Source: Campylorhamphus procurvoides
Lineage: Eukaryota > Chordata > Aves > Passeriformes > Dendrocolaptidae
Assembly: GCA_013396655.1 (NCBI GenBank)
Contig: WBMV01008282.1
Span: 219,540 to 283,539 of the forward strand
Reading direction: 5' to 3'
DNA length: 64,000 nt
Shown here: piece by piece, positions 1-13,844 of the stretch
Position numbering within the stretch: the first letter of the stretch is position 1
Layout: each line of letters begins with the position of its first letter
Translations under genes and position numbers: made by a program
The notes under the pieces: model-generated
Told to the model about the DNA's origin: nothing
The model's input: the letters and a program-made list of their open reading frames with translations, nothing else
Database searches by the model: none

Positions 1-1676
1 CGAGGGGGTGGCTGGCAGGGTTTTTCTGCCACGGGTGGGGGTCCCTTTGTCTGCCCTCGCCGCGGGGAGCTGAGCCTTCGCTCCGCAGCCTCTCCCCTCT
101 TTGTTCTCTCCGTGTTCGCCCGGGCTGTGCTGNGGCAGCGCCCAACTCCCAGGGAAGTTGGCTTTGGCTGTGCTTGGCTCCGGGAAGGCATCGGGGCCCT
201 CGGGAGCTGCGCCCCTTCCCAGGCATCTCAGGGATGGGCCAGGGGGTCGCATCCAGCTGCCCCTCGCTTCAGGATGGAGATGGAGGGGTGCCAGGTGGAG
301 GGTGGGTGTTCCTCAGGGACCCCAAACTTGCTGGAGCACCTGGATCCTGGGGGCGCAGGGGCTTTTCAGTGCCTCTGGTTGCTCCATGGCTTTCACAGCG
401 CTGCTGGGAAAGGGGGAGCTGCTGTGCAGACCCCCCTCCTCCCCCAACCCATCCCAGGGTTCAGGACAGTGCCCCTCCCAAAGCCGCCCGAAGCCACATG
501 GTCTCTCCAGCCCCAGCGGTGGCTCTTCGCTCATTTTAATGAGGAATGCATTTCCGATGTGCTAATTATCTCCCACCAGACTGCCCCTGACGCTGGCAGC
601 GCTCACCCGCCTGTGGAAATGGCTCTGTGCTCCTGACAGGAGCCTTGTTCCCCCAGGGAGCTGCTGGTGGGCTGGGACCCCCTTGTGGGGGGCTGGGGTG
701 ACAATGGGGAGAGGGTGAGGTGCCCAGGCCTTGGCAGGGCTGTCACAGGGCTGGTGTCTTTGTATGAAGGGAGGTTTAGTCTTTGTCAGGAGCTGTCCCT
801 CCCCTCCCAGCACGGTGGGCAGGGAGGGATACTCGCCTTGTTGGGTTTTTTATGGAATGTCCTGTTTGGGGTCTGGGAGATGCTCAACACCCCCCTGGCG
901 AGGTGGGCTGGAACGGGAGAGGGTGGGGGGCACCCTGGGTGGCTCTGGCTGAGATCTGATGTGGTGATTGCTCTGGACTGGGAGGTGGTGGGGTCAGTGC
1001 TGGGGTGGGTTAATGTTGGTACCAGGCTCAGTCTTTGTCCCCCATGTAAGAAAACCTTGTATCTCCACCAAAACGTGTTTTTTGCCTTTATGGAAAGAGG
1101 GATAAAGGAATCCCTCTGATGTGCTGGGGTGGGTGTGTGCCTGGATCATAAACCTGCTCCATCCTGGATGGACAATCCCACCCTGGTGGGGAGGAAATGT
1201 CTGTCCCCCCACATCGTCCCCCTCTCTCTCCTTCCCTCTTTCCCTGCTCTGGGAAACACCCACCTGTGCCTGCCTCGCCTTTATTTTCCCACCAGTAAAT
1301 CCTCTGTTCCCAACCTTTCCATGGGAGCAGCGTGGCCCTGAGTGCCCTTGGCTTTTGCAGGGACCTGGCTCAGTCTGCCTTGTCACTGTCTGAGCCCTGT
1401 GGTCCCCATGGGCCACTGCTGTGGGGCTGAAAGACCCCCCCTGCCGTGTCTGCAGGGCAGGAGGGACAGAGCCCATCAGGGCAGGGTTTAATTATAGACA
1501 TCGATTCTGCTCGTTGCCACGCATCGATCCCCGCCAGGGCACACGGTGGCTGCCTCTGTGCCCCAGGGACACGCCTGGGACACGTGTGAGCCTTGTCCCA
1601 TGGCATGGAGAGTGGCCTGGGGCTGCAGGGGCACCCACACACAGCCAGGGTTGGTGCCCAGGGAGGGGGTCAGGGC

Positions 1677-1787
1677 CCTGCAGGCTGGAGGGGTGTTTTG
1701 GAGAGGAAAGAGGGGGCCTGCAGGCTGGAGGGGTGTTTTGGGGAGGAAAGAGGGGGCCTGCAGGCTGGAGGGGTGTTTTGGAGAGGC
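1677..1787. repeat. 40-bp tandem repeat, about 2.7 copies
   Basis: 'caggctggaggggtgttttg' begins at 1681, 1721 and 1761, an exact 40-bp spacing with one or two substitutions between copies. Confidence 0.95.
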
Positions 1788-2261
1788 TCAGGGGTGCAGC
1801 GGAGTGGGGTTTGGGATGCTGTGGTGTGCACACGGGCAGCAGTCCCATTTGGGTCCTGTGCTGTGGTCCCTGTTTCTGGGAGGAGTGTGTTGCTCTGTCC
1901 CTGGTGCTGGGGTGGTGTTCCCATGGTGGAGGAGCATCCCTGGCTTGCTACCACTTGAATCTCACATTGGCACTCACTGCAGCCCTGCAGCTCTTGGCTT
2001 GGAGGTGTTGGACCTCCAGCAAAGTGCCCTGATGGGGGTCAGCATCTGCAGTCCAGTTGGGGAGGGCAGTGCTGGCTGGACAGGAGGTACAAGAAGGGCA
2101 GAGACTCCTGTTGGTGCCACCTCCTTGGCTGGGAAGTTCCTCCATCACCAGCTCTTTCCTCGGTTGGCTCTTTCCCAGCAGCTGGGATCAAGTTTTGGAA
2201 TTACTATCTTTGTTATTAAATCACCTTTGGTTGGGGGACGTGAGAAAGGGGGCTCTGAGTA

Positions 2262-2352
2262 ACCTGGTCTAGTGGAAGATGTCCTGCCCATGTCACAGAG
2301 TTGGAACTGGATGATCTTTAAGGTCCTTCCAACCCAAATAATCCCTTGAGTC
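2262..2352 (+). mobile_element. CR1 LINE 3'-end remnant
   Basis: 'aacctggtctagtggaag' followed by a 'ctgcccatg' and 'gatctttaaggtccttccaa' type segment matches the avian CR1 3' end as I know it. The terminal ATTCTATG repeat is worn away. Confidence 0.85.
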
Positions 2353-5300
2353 TACAAAATGCCTGGCCTGAGGTCCCCTGGGCTGAGCATGGAGGCTGCT
2401 TGGCCAAGCTTTGAGGGATTATTTGCTTCATAAAGCAACAAACAACCCTGTTGGCATCACCTGAGGAGGTCTGACTCCCACCATGGGTCCGTGCCAGTAG
2501 GTCTCACCCACCAGCCAGGCTCCATCTCCCACAGTGGCACGTGTGGATTTGGGGAGGTCCCAGCTCATCCCCACACGGTTCTTCAGGGAGCTGGAACCCA
2601 TCAGCTGCTGTCACTGCCATCCAAGGGCCTCATTAACCCCCCTCCTGGCTGTGCCAGGCTGCAGGTGCACCGAGGCTCGAGGACTCTCTCAGCAAAGGAG
2701 CTTCAATGCCTGTTAAAAAATGACTGATTTGCTCCTCGCCGCCCAATGGGGATAATAAAACTTTGCTGTCAGCTGTTTTTATTTTTTCCCTCCCCCTGCA
2801 TGGTTTCCACTTTCAGAATAAATGCAAATGATGGATTTTTAATTTTTTTAAAATTCATCTCCAACAGAAGGGCTGATGGAGAGGGCTGGGTGGGGGCGGG
2901 AGGAAGAGGAAGGGGGGGAACAAACACTTATGGTTTGTTTGTGTTTTTCCCCCCCTCTGCTGAAATGTTCTGATTGCGAAGGAAGATGATGCATTTGGGC
3001 TCCTAGAACAGCTAATAGCTGCAGGCTGGGAAATGTGGCATCTGCATTCCAGCTCCAAACTGGGAACCAGTGTTCCAGCAGATTTGGGAAAGGGGAGTCA
3101 AGGAGCAGCTCCTCTTCTCGTCCTACCCTGTTAACCCCTGGCTTGGGTCACTCCATGACTTGAGAAGTGCTCAGACCTTGGAAAGGAACACCCAAAAAAG
3201 GATGGGCTGTGGAGGTGGGGGCTTCCTGAGATGCAGGTGCTGACCCTCCCAGCACTTCCCTGCTCCAAACAATCTCCTGCCACCCCTGGAGGTTGTTGGC
3301 AGGTCTCCTCCACCTCAAGTTTATCTGTTTCAATTACAGCCTGTAAAAGCCTCCATGTTTCAGGAGCTGCCTGGATTTATGGCTCCTGCCCTGCAGCCTG
3401 GGCATTCTCCTGCCTTTCCCTGAGCTGCAGCTCTCATGGAATTCTGTGGGTCCTCTCCCAGCCCCAGGAATTCTGTGGGTCATCTTCCAGCCCCAGGGAA
3501 TACTGTGGGTCAGACCCCACGTCCCACCACGATGGGAAAGAGTGTTTGGCTCCTGACCTCCCAAATTTTCCCCGATTTCCCCTTTCCCAAAGCACTGGTG
3601 TTTTCCCTGGGAGCATCCTGGGATTCTGGGCATCCAAACCTTATGGTCAGTGGCTCTTGTTAATCGATTTAATTACCTGTGGGAGGCAGGGATAGCCAAG
3701 GTGGGGAAGGGATGCTGCAACTCCCAGAGAGGTGGGTTGGAAAAGTGGTTGTGGCATCTGCTCTGGGTTTTGTGGGTTTTGTTTTAATGGGATATTTTGA
3801 GCTGAAATGAGCCCAAGTGCAGAAGGATGGAGGTTTGGATCCTGTACCCAGCTGAGCTCAGAGAGAGCTGGCAGCTTGTTGTGGGAGCAGGAGGGAGGAA
3901 TGGAGAGCTGGAATGGGATTCTGGGGGGATGTGTTTCCAAATGTAGGTCCTTCATAAGCCCTGTGGTGAAGGCAGGGGAGGGGGGAGGCAAAAGAGATGA
4001 CCCTGGAGAAGGGAACCCAAAAACGTGCAGGGAGGAAAGGGCTGTGCAGGCACCTGGTTGGGGGCAGCCAGCGTGGCCACAGTTGGATCTCCTGCTCCAG
4101 CTGGATAGCAGGCATGGCACCACAGGCCATGTGTGTTTCTAAGTCACTGACATATTCCAGAAGCCGAATTCCCACAGAACTGATGTGCACAAAGCATATG
4201 GATCCTGCGAGCCTGTAGCCAGCCTTGTGGCACGTCCCCACACCCTGCTTTGCCTGGAAGCTCCACAGCCATCCTGGTATCTCTGGATAGGTGGACACAA
4301 CTCTGCCTTAGAGAGAAATCCCTGCTCCAACTGGCCAGCACCTGGGCTTGGCCACCCCTCTCCCAGCCTTTCCCAGGGGCTCCAGTCGCGCTGCTCTCCC
4401 CGAGCATCCCTTGGCTCGGCGGGCTGGAGCCGGGGCAATCCTGCAATCCCGATGCCATCCATCTGTCAGCGGCTCGGAGGCGGCTGGGCCGAGCCGAGTG
4501 GTGCAGCAATAGGGTGTGAAACAACCACCTGTCAGTTGACTTTCCTGCTGCCGTGGCGCTTGGCAAGGGCAGAGCTGGAGAGGAATAAATTCCCCTCGCC
4601 CGTGTTATTTGCAGGGATGCTGTCACGGCACTCAGGGTTTTTATTTGGCTCGGTGGTTTTATGTTAATGAACCAGCTCTCTCTCTCTCTCTCTTGCATTC
4701 CGAAAAGAGAAAGGGAAAAGTGTCACTTTGGATCTTCATGCATGGAAAAATACAGCACCTCCCTCCTGCAATTAGAGCTGGATCTCTGGGGAAAAGCACG
4801 GGGAGGTGGCAGGGCTGGAGCCACTCGTGCCCTGTGTCCATCTCCCACCCAGCACGTGCCTCTTCTGGCTTCAGCATCCCATTTGCTGTGACCTCCCAGG
4901 CCCAATTCCCACATCCCAAGGGTGAGAGCATCCCAAGCTGCTCTGCCAGGCCTGGATCTTGACACTGTGATGCTTCCAGGAGAGAGGAGGGCTTGGGTTG
5001 ACACCACCTCCTCCCAGGTGCTGCGGGGCTGGTTTGGATCATTTTTGCTTCCCGCATAATTTCTTGCTTCCCAGATTATTTTTGCCCCTGTGGAGTATCC
5101 CCAGGTGGGAGGGAGCTCCAGCACTTGGCAGCCCTGGGGAGCAGAACCCCTGCCTGTGAGGGGTGAGGAGGAGAATGAGCTTGGCGTTGGCCAGATCCAG
5201 CTTGGCTTGGGGCTGTGGGGATCAGGGATCAAGGGGAGGAGCAGAGAGGAGATGCAGTGGGAGCTGCAGAGCCACCATCCTCCTCCACCTGACCGTGTTG

Positions 5301-7798
5301 TGGCAGAGGGTCTGGCCAGCCCTTCATTGGGCCCTCTGTAGAAGAGGGGGACTGGACCAGGGGGGTCTCACCTCAATATCCCCCCTGAGATCCAGCAGAG
5401 TGGAGGCAGCAGGGACGTGCAACAGGCAGCCCCAGCACCGACACCGCCTGCGGGATCTGTCTCATTTCAGGAGGATTAATGATTCCAGCATAATTTGGAA
5501 AACATTAGATGGCTCATTAAGAACACATTGCCCAGACCAAACACGGCGTAGCTGCGTGTTCCCAGCCCTGCCCACTCCCCTCCCCGTGCTGGGCTGGGGG
5601 GGATGATGGTGAGGCCGAAGGCTCTGCTGGTCTATGGGGTGTCCATCCACCTTTCCTGCCTCCTCCTGCTGCTCTGGGAGCACTCTGGGCAGCCACCCAG
5701 CTCTGGCATGGTGTTCCCTCGGGATTTTTGGGTGATGCCACGGTGTGGGTGTGTTCTGGGGAGGAGACATCGGTGCTCGGCTGGTGGGAGCATCCTCTGC
5801 CCTCGCACATGGAGCTGCCGAGCCCTGGGTGAGAGCAGGAGGCTCCCAAGGCATCCTTGTCCCCTCAAAAGGGGCTCCAGGTCTTGCCAGGGTGAGCGGG
5901 GCTGGCAGTGCCCCCTTCCCCCCAGACCTGCTCCTTTTCTCCCCTCTCCCTTCCCTCACGCCTCCTCCTTTCTCTCGCCTTCTCTGCTTCCTTTCAACTC
6001 TCTCTGTGGTGCTGGGAATCAAAGACAAGAGCAGTTTGGGATTTTCAGTCCTTGCGCTGCACTGCGTGAAAAGCGAAGCCTCCAAAGGACGCTCAAGGAC
6101 ACAGAGATGGTGCCTTCCCTGCCCTCCCTCTCTCCCTGCCCTGCAGAAAGCAGGGAATCTGCTCCCAGGGCTCGGCCACGCTGCTCCCACACGGCTCCCA
6201 GCTCTGTCCATGCCTGCCTTTTGTCCCTCCCGTGTGATCTGCTCAGACTCAGAGGTGTGAACCAGCATCTTCTCCACGCATGAGGTCCCTCAGGTGGGCA
6301 CCAGAGCTCTTGGCCAGGCTCCTGTGCTGCTCCCTTGAGGCTTCCATGAGGGTGCTAAAGCAAAGAAGGGTTTCTGAATGCCAGGAACACAGAGGGCTCG
6401 AGGCAGGATGGCCTGGGTGCTGCCATGCTCCCCATCCTGGGCTGTGGCAGGACCTCGAGGGAATTTTTGGCTGCCTCGTGACTCGGTACCTCAGCCAGGA
6501 TCACTCCAGGGAGGTTGTGGTGCTCTGCAGATAATAATGAGCTCTTTTCAGCTGTCAGTCCCAGCTCTCGGGAAAAGCAAGTCTCTTATCTCCCTTCCAC
6601 ACGTGGGCAAGCCAAGGTGCTCCAGGGGCAAGTCCTTGGCCTTTCACATGCAGGGATCAAACCCAGAGCTGGGATCTCCTCCGGGGGTCTCAGCGTGGGC
6701 ACTGGAAACACCTCAATCCTCCTCCTCCCCTCCACACCGAGGCAATCCCGAGGATGAGATTGGAGAGCTTGGTTCTCCATGGGAAATGGGGAAGAGGAGC
6801 CACGTTTGGCCCCCTCCTTTTTGTGTTTCGACTAGAGAAACCTGTGTTTTGTCACTCAGGTCTCCTGATGAGCCAGGGAGAGGAAGGATATCCTTGCAGG
6901 TTCGCTCCGGAGCGTTTCCTGGCACATTACAAAATATGGCATAAATAATTAAACCTGATCTGCAATTATCAAAACAAAGGAATAAAGTGCATTTCGGAAG
7001 GATTTTCCACTTATATTTTGTGCTTTTTGTTTCCCTGCCATTGTGCCTTTAAGATTATTTACTCACACTGGGCGTGAAATCCATTCCTGAACCACCAGCT
7101 CTTGAATCCACCCTCTGATCCGCAGGGATACAAGTGGCTCTGGAGTCTCAGCAGCGGGGAGGGGGCTTCCCATCCCAACCAAAATCCCCCCGTGGGGTCT
7201 GAGGGTCAAACCCCACCCAAATCCAGGGTCAACAGGGCTTGCCTGAGCCCTGGGAGCATTCCAAGCGTGGCACAGCAGAGAACCAGCAGCGTTCACAGGG
7301 ATGCTGAGCCCTTCAGGGCTGGTTTTTTGGGACTGCAGCCATGCAGGGGTTAGAAATGCCATTAACCCTCTTCCTCCCCTTTCCCTCCTCCTCCTTGCTG
7401 GGCAAGGGGGGCCCCACAGAGCCCCCCCAGCTGCCGTGGAAGAAATGACAGCAGGATGAGGACACGTGGAGCAGTGCCAGGCTCGGGGTGAGGGGACAGA
7501 TGTCCCACGGCTTGTGGGTGTGATGGACGAGCTGAGCTCCCTCCCAGTGCCCGGAGCAGCTTCTCCCTCTGTCCAGCAAAGAAAGGGCTCCTTGTGGGCA
7601 CCGAGGGCTGTGTCCCCTGCTGGCCCTGCCCTTGTCACCCCGCTCCTCCAGGCACAGGGGTGAGGAGAACACCACCCCACGTCCCTGTAAACAAAGGCTC
7701 AGAGCAGCTCTGGGCTGTTTTTCTGGGAGCCAGGCAGTGCCCACGCTCAGCCAGTGGCATGTTTGGGGGTCCAGGCCCACAGGGCAGAGAGGGGTGAG

Positions 7799-7820
7799 CC
7801 TAAACCCTAAACCCTAACCC
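7799..7820. repeat. Short telomere-like run
   Basis: Two CCCTAAA-type units and one CCCTAA-type unit in a row. Only 22 bp, so it may be chance. Confidence 0.6.
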
Positions 7821-9365
7821 TGTGCAGCCCCTCTTCCCTCCCCGTATCCCCCCAGTGCCGTTGTTGTCATCGTGCTCGCTCGTAGGGACAGTGCCAGCGA
7901 GAACGAGGGGGTTCCAGCCCCTGACTGGGGTGGGAAGGGGATTTTGGTGCTGAGGTTTTGGAGCCGCCCTTGCCCCACAGGGAGCTGGCAGGACCCCGGG
8001 CCAGGCTGTGCTGCTGCACAAATCGGGCACAACGAGGTTGTGCAGCTTCATTTATGATAGAAAAGTCCATTCTGTGTCCGCTGGAGAAAAACCCCACAAT
8101 AAATCCATCTACTCTGATCCCCCCTTGCCCTTCCATGCCCATAACTCCTCTTCCCAACAAACCTCCCCTTGGAGCTGGAGGCTCAGCCCCACAGCTGCAG
8201 TAAGGGGGGTTTGGGGGGTCATCTGCAGCCCGTGTGGGGGATGTTCCCATCCCTACCTGTGGGAACAACCCCTCTCAGGTGTGGGAATGTTGTGTCTGTG
8301 TGGTAGGGGGACTGCCCCTCTTATGCCCCCTCAGGGGGGCACAGCCCAGCTCCCCATCACTCTCCACGCTGTGTTTCACTCTCAGTTCCCTCCTGCTGCT
8401 GCTCTTTTGTTTCAGATTTATGATGTGTTTGCTTGCTCTGATTTATTTGTTTATTCCCCTCCATCCCCGGCAAACATTCCCACCTGGATCGCGTTCATTC
8501 ATGAATCTCCTCCTTTCCTGTCCCTAACCAGGGCTCGATCGAATTGCAGGAGGGAAGAAGCCAGGACTCTGTTCCCTTTGTTTAAAGTCTCCAGGTCAGT
8601 ACCGGGGCCGGGGGCCGACAGGATCCTTCCCCCACCCTGCTTGTTTCATGTTTGATGTTCACTCCTTCCCTGCCCCTCTCCCGGGCTCAGGGACCGTGGT
8701 GGGTGAGGGCAGCACCTGTAGCTCTCCTCTTTTTGGGTGTTCACAGGAGGGTGTTGCCTGTTTTCTGCTTTGCATCGAGGAACCAGTTCCACCCTCCTTT
8801 GCAGGAAGGGGATGGGTTTGTGGAGCTGGGAATGGTGTCTGCCCCTGGAGGGGTCCCTGGTTGTCCTGGAGGGGTCCCTGGTGCTCCTGGAAGGATCAGT
8901 TCTCTCTCCACCAAGTGGAGTTTGCAGCGTTTGAGGTTTTCCTCGTTGGGTTTGGAAGGAAAAACCTTCCAGAGGGGAATGAGAGAGGCAGATGTTGGCG
9001 CTCTGGCAGCGAGGTGGAGAGGCAGGTGCCTTCCCTGGGAGCTGCCTGGGGAAGTGTGGCTGCTTTAGGGCAGCTGTGAGAGGGGAAGTGTGGTGGAATC
9101 TGTTCGGCAGCAGCTCCCGCTGGGTCTGTCATAATGAGAGAACTTATTTCGGTGGCATCTGTCGGCCTCTAATGGGCTGGGTGTTCCCATCGCCAGGGAT
9201 TGCTCCGGAGTCTCAGCAAAGACTCCAGCTTTTCTTTGTGGGGAGGCTGAGGAGTTCACCAGGGCCCTGTCAATCAGGGCAGCAGCTCCCAGACAAAATG
9301 GTCCCCAGAGGAGCAGCAGTGGCACCAGTCAGTCCTGGCTCCTGTGATGAGCAAACCAGCTGCCT

Positions 9366-9740
9366 TCAGAAAAAAACTCCTTTTCCTCTGTGTTCCTTTC
9401 CATTCCTGTTATCCAGGAGCCCATTCCAAAGCCATTCCCTGATCCAGGTGATCAGGAAACAGCCCACCTTGAGAAAAACCTCCTTTTCCTTCATCTTCCT
9501 CTCCATCTGTGTTCTCCAGGAGCCCATTCCAAAGCCATTCCCTGATCCAGGTGATCAGGAAACAGCCCACCTTGAGAAAAACCTCCTTTTCCTTCATCTT
9601 CCTCTCCATCTGTGTTCTCCAGGAGCCCATTCCAAAGCCATTCCCTGATCCAGGTGATCAGGAAACAACCCACCTTGAGAAAAATCTCCTTTTCCTTCAT
9701 GTTCCTCTCCATCCGTGTTCTCCAGGAGCCCACCCCGCAG
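9366..9740. repeat. 103-bp tandem repeat, about 3.5 copies
   Basis: 'aggagcccattccaaagcc' starts at 9415, 9518 and 9621, and the shorter 'aggagcccacc' at 9724, all 103 bp apart. Copies 2 and 3 are nearly identical; the outer ones are more diverged. Confidence 0.96.
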
Positions 9741-10164
9741 CATTCCTTAGGGCTGGGAGCTGCATCCCTCATGCAGCATCCCCGGAGGGACATCAGCCTG
9801 CACCATCCCACTGCCTTCTGCTTTACACTTCTTTTTCTGGGAATTTGGTAACCTCCTGCTCTGGAGCAGGTAGATTGCCAGGGCTGGTGCCAGCTGGAAG
9901 CTGGTACTGTGTCTGTCTGTCCCGAGGGCTGTTGTGGCTGTCAGGCAGCTCAATCCCAGCACAGGCAGGGCTGTGCCAGGCAGGAAAACCTGGAGGTGGG
10001 GTAAACCAAGCTTGTAATAGGTGGGGTGTTCCAGCCCTCCCGACACGAGACCCTGCTCGGTGGAAAACCACGGCGCTGGAACGGTGCTCTGTAATTTAAT
10101 TGCGTTTCCTGCGAGCGCCTCGTTGAGTTGTAATGAGCACATTATCCCGAAATGGGAGTGGGGG

Positions 10165-10226
10165 AGCAGGATGGAGGGAGCAGGGTGGAGGGAACAGGAT
10201 GGAGGGAGCAGGATGGAGGGAACAGA
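10165..10226. repeat. 14-bp tandem repeat, about 4 copies
   Basis: Units of the type 'agcaggatggaggg' repeat with A/G changes; purine-rich on the + strand. Confidence 0.9.
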
Positions 10227-12630
10227 TCACACCTGGGCCATGAATCCATATGGGGACCTGCCCCAGTGCTGGTCTAGCTCATTTGCTGTCCCAGGACTAC
10301 ACGAGCAATTAAATTCCTGGCTCAGAATGGTGTGGAGAGCACATTGCACGGCTCCTGCCTTGGGGTCATGTGGGAAGGAAGGGCTGCAGGCTGTGCTGGT
10401 GTCTCCTGTTGCTGTCTTTACGAGATGGGAGTTGGCTCTGCAGGCTGGAAACGCTGGGAGCTCCATCACTGGTGTGCATGGGGAGCGCTGCAGGTGCTGC
10501 TGCTGCTGAATCCCAGCAAATTGGTGGGAAAAGTGGAGCAATGGGGATGCTTTTTGAGGATTTGAGTTGTTGAATGGGTCAGGTGGCACCCGGAGGTGTT
10601 AAAACCACCACAAGTAGGAAGGCAGAGGGGAAGGGGGTGAAGGTCATGGGTAGGATTTGTGGGATTTGCTGGGTTTGTGGGATCTTCTCAGAGCAGAAAA
10701 GACCCTTCTAATCATCCAGTTTGACCCCAGTGAGGCAGAGGCTGGAAAGTCTTGGCAGCAACTCCTGCCTCATGACCTGAAGTCCTGGCCAAGCGTGTTT
10801 GTCTTCCCAAAGGATGCTCTACCTTGGTTCAGAGGTGGCAATGATGGAGAAACCCCCCTGTCTAGCCCCATTCAGAACATTTCTTGTCTCCTGTCTGTGT
10901 TTGTGACTCTTCAGCTTCCAACTCTCAGCTCTTGTTCTGCCTCTGTCTGAACAAGATTAAAGAGCCGCCGCTCTCGGAAGCCGCATCCTCGTGGAGGTGA
11001 ACGCACAGACAGCTCTAAGGTCATCACACAGCCGTGTAATGATGCCACTTAATGAGCTTGTCTCCCTGGAAAAAAGGTGGCTTTGACCTCTCTGAGAGGT
11101 TGCAAACACTTGCTCAGACTGGCAGACCCGCAGCTCGGCGACAGAAACCGGCCCCGCTCTTTGATCCCACGCGAGGTTCCGGCAGGGATGTGGCTCAGAG
11201 AAGGTCTGGAGGCATCCAGGAAGGTTTTGGCAGGGTGGAGGCTTGGCTTTTGTTCCCAAAGTCTTGTTGAAAGTCAACAGGATGCAGCAGGGACTTGTTA
11301 GAAGGAGCTGGAGAGAAGGAAAGGACCATCTGTGACGGGGCAGGGCTGGGAAGGTCGGTGTAACCGGAATGTTGGGGATGCTCAGTCCTTGTTTGCCCAG
11401 GTGAAGGGGCAGCAGCCACAGCAAGAGAAATACTGGCCCATCCAGAGCAGAGGACCAGGTTTGCCAGCTGCTGTGGTGTCCCCTGGGACAGGGGTTGTCC
11501 CCATCCCCTGGTTCCCACTCTCCTCTCCCCTTCCCTGAGCCAGGATGCCAAAGCAGTCTGTGCTGCCTCAATGCTTTTCCCTGTCAAGCAGCCCAGGGAG
11601 GAATATTTCACAGAGTCAACAGCTTTTTAATATCTCTGTGCTTCAAGACAACTTTCAGTGAAGTCATTTGCCTTTTAATTAAAATTATTGCTTCTCCCCC
11701 CACATGCATCTTCCTCCCCCGTGTTAAAATCAGCAAACAACCAGCCTGTCTCCTCCTCATCCTCCTCATCCTCCTCCTCCTCCCTGGTGCTGTTTGAGCT
11801 TCCCAACCACAGACTCTCCTGGGTTGGAGCCACATGGCCCCGTGGCCACAGTTCCAGCTCACTGGTGGCTGGGGATGTTCCCACCTGATTTTTCCAAAGG
11901 GATGGAAACAGAAGCTCCAACATCCTTCCCTGGTGTAAATCGGGGCAGATCCACAGGTGATGTACACCAGGTGAAGATCTGGTTGGGTGGTGAGGCAGGA
12001 TGAGGGTGTGAACCATGGGCTGGCTCCTCCAGGGCGCTGGGCACGGGGAGCAGGTGCCTGTTCTTCACCCAGGGCCTGTGGAGTGCCAAAGCTGGCAGGG
12101 GCATGAGCAGCACAGTCTGGAGTCATGGAAACCCACGGGTGATGGAGCTCCCTTTCCAGCAGGCATGGACAGGGATGGGGCTGGTGCTGGTGGGCTGAAC
12201 ACTGGGGTACCAGCAGGTGCCCGGGGGCCGGGCAGTGCCAGAGATACCCAAAATAGAGCCGGGAGCGGGTGGGAGAGGATGAGCCCCCCTGGGCTCCCCA
12301 TGGGGCGCCTGCACTCCGTGCTGACAGGAGCTGGGCTGACAAGCTCCAGACTTGTCAGCGCCGCCGATGTACCTATAATTACTGTCTGATGTGCCAGAAT
12401 TAGCCTGGGAGCTGAGGAGTTTGATGCAGACGTGAGTGTCCTTGGCTGCCTGCGAGGGGTTTAACAAGTGCGAGGCCGTGGGCAGAGCAGATCCTTCCAG
12501 CCCTCCTGGGCATGGCTACCCTCCTCCACTGCTGGGAGTTGGATTTGGGGAAGGGTGGGAGAGGAACGGGGGCATCCCTGGGCTTTGTGGGGGTGGCAAG
12601 AGGCTTGTGGGTGTTGGTGGTGGCTGTTGT

Positions 12631-12744
12631 ATAGAATCACAGACTGGTTTGGGCTGGGAGGGACCTCAAAGCTCATCCAGATCCATCTCCTGACATGGGT
12701 AGGGACACCTTCCACCAGCCCAGGTTGGTCCAAGCCCCATCCAA
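12631..12744 (-). mobile_element. CR1 LINE 3'-end remnant
   Basis: 'tagaatcacagactggtttg' then 'gggagggacctcaaagctc' and 'gggacaccttccaccag' are the reverse complement of the CR1 3' end. Confidence 0.88.
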
Positions 12745-13104
12745 GCACCTGTTCTCTGCACCCTCAGAGCTGCATCATCAGGCAGCCCCTGCATCCCTCT
12801 TCCCAGGCCTCATCCCAAACCACAGGGCTGAGTTTCCCCACCCTCCAAGCCACATCCAAGCACCAGTTGCTCCCTAACAGCGTGTTTTTCAGTGCAAACC
12901 CCTCATTTGGAGCCACACAAAGCCCCCAGAAGGGCTGTACACTTCGTAGCATCCCTCTGCTCCAGGCAGAACTCTCAGCCCCCTCATCTCTTGCCTCCCT
13001 TGCCCGATTTTTTCCCACTTTTCTGGTTCCTCAGCTCCCATCCGTGGCTCTGGCCGTCTGTCGCCAGCCGTGCTCGGTGGAAGTCATTGCTCCCCCCAGC
13101 CCGT

Positions 13105-13410
13105 GCCAAGGTATTAAAGCCTTTATTGTAGTCCAGGGCCTGTAATTCACAGCACAAGAACCAATAAATAGGAATGATTCAGAATCATTTAGCAGCTTCT
13201 GCTCAGGAAGAGAGAGACCAGGACCTCAATTAAGCTATTTGTAAATTGTTAATTTAAGCATTTCACTCAGATGCCTTAAATTGTTCCCTCCTGCAGTTTA
13301 CAAATGGGTAAAGAGCACAGAAATATAACTGGAGCGGTGGGGAAATGCCATTTAGTTGCCGTTTTTGGCAGTGGTAATGGCACTGTAGCTAACAGAGCTT
13401 TGATTTAAAT
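13105..13410. promoter_or_regulatory. AT-rich block, possible conserved non-coding element
   Basis: This has a non-repetitive, AT-richer texture with several TTTAAA/AATTAA-type cores, in contrast with the GC-rich surroundings. No repeat family recognised. Conservation is only guessed from texture. Confidence 0.25.
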
Positions 13411-13844
13411 CAGAGTAAACCAGGCCTGCCTTGAAAGAAAGAGCAAGCCCAGGAGCAGAGGTGCCCAGGTGAGGGGGGACCTGGCGTGGGGCTGTGGAGG
13501 GTGTGATGGAACTGGGAGCTGCCAACATGCCTGAGAAGGCCTGGGATCTGGATCCCTGTGCAGAGGATGGTGTTGGTGGGGGAATAAGCCAGGGGATGGT
13601 TTTGCTTCAGGCCAGGTGAGGTTTGGCTCTCCAGGTGGGTAAAGAGCAGCATCCCTGGGTGGTCTGGGGGGGTGCAGCTCCCAGGGGTTGGTGGGACCCC
13701 CCTGACTCGCCCCATCCTGCAGATTTGCTCGAAGCACAAGGCTTGGAGGGTTTGGCAGTGACACAGCTCATCAGTGCCAAAAAGTTTTAGCAGATATGAA
13801 TGTCTTCCGTGGCACTTGGGATTTCTGTCCTCGCTAAAGGGGGC

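Larger units (their letters stand above)
1..9365. other. Non-coding: SRCIN1 intron 1 or 5' flank, part 1
   Basis: I see no exon-like segment with matching splice sites and conserved peptide here. Contents are a 40-bp tandem array (1677-1787), a CR1 remnant near 2262-2352, a ~31-bp short repeat (3440-3512), a (TC)n tract (4676-4693), a telomere-like run (7799-7820) and a 24-bp duplication (8847-8893). Base 133 is ambiguous. Long frames on both strands have no recognisable product. Confidence 0.7.
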
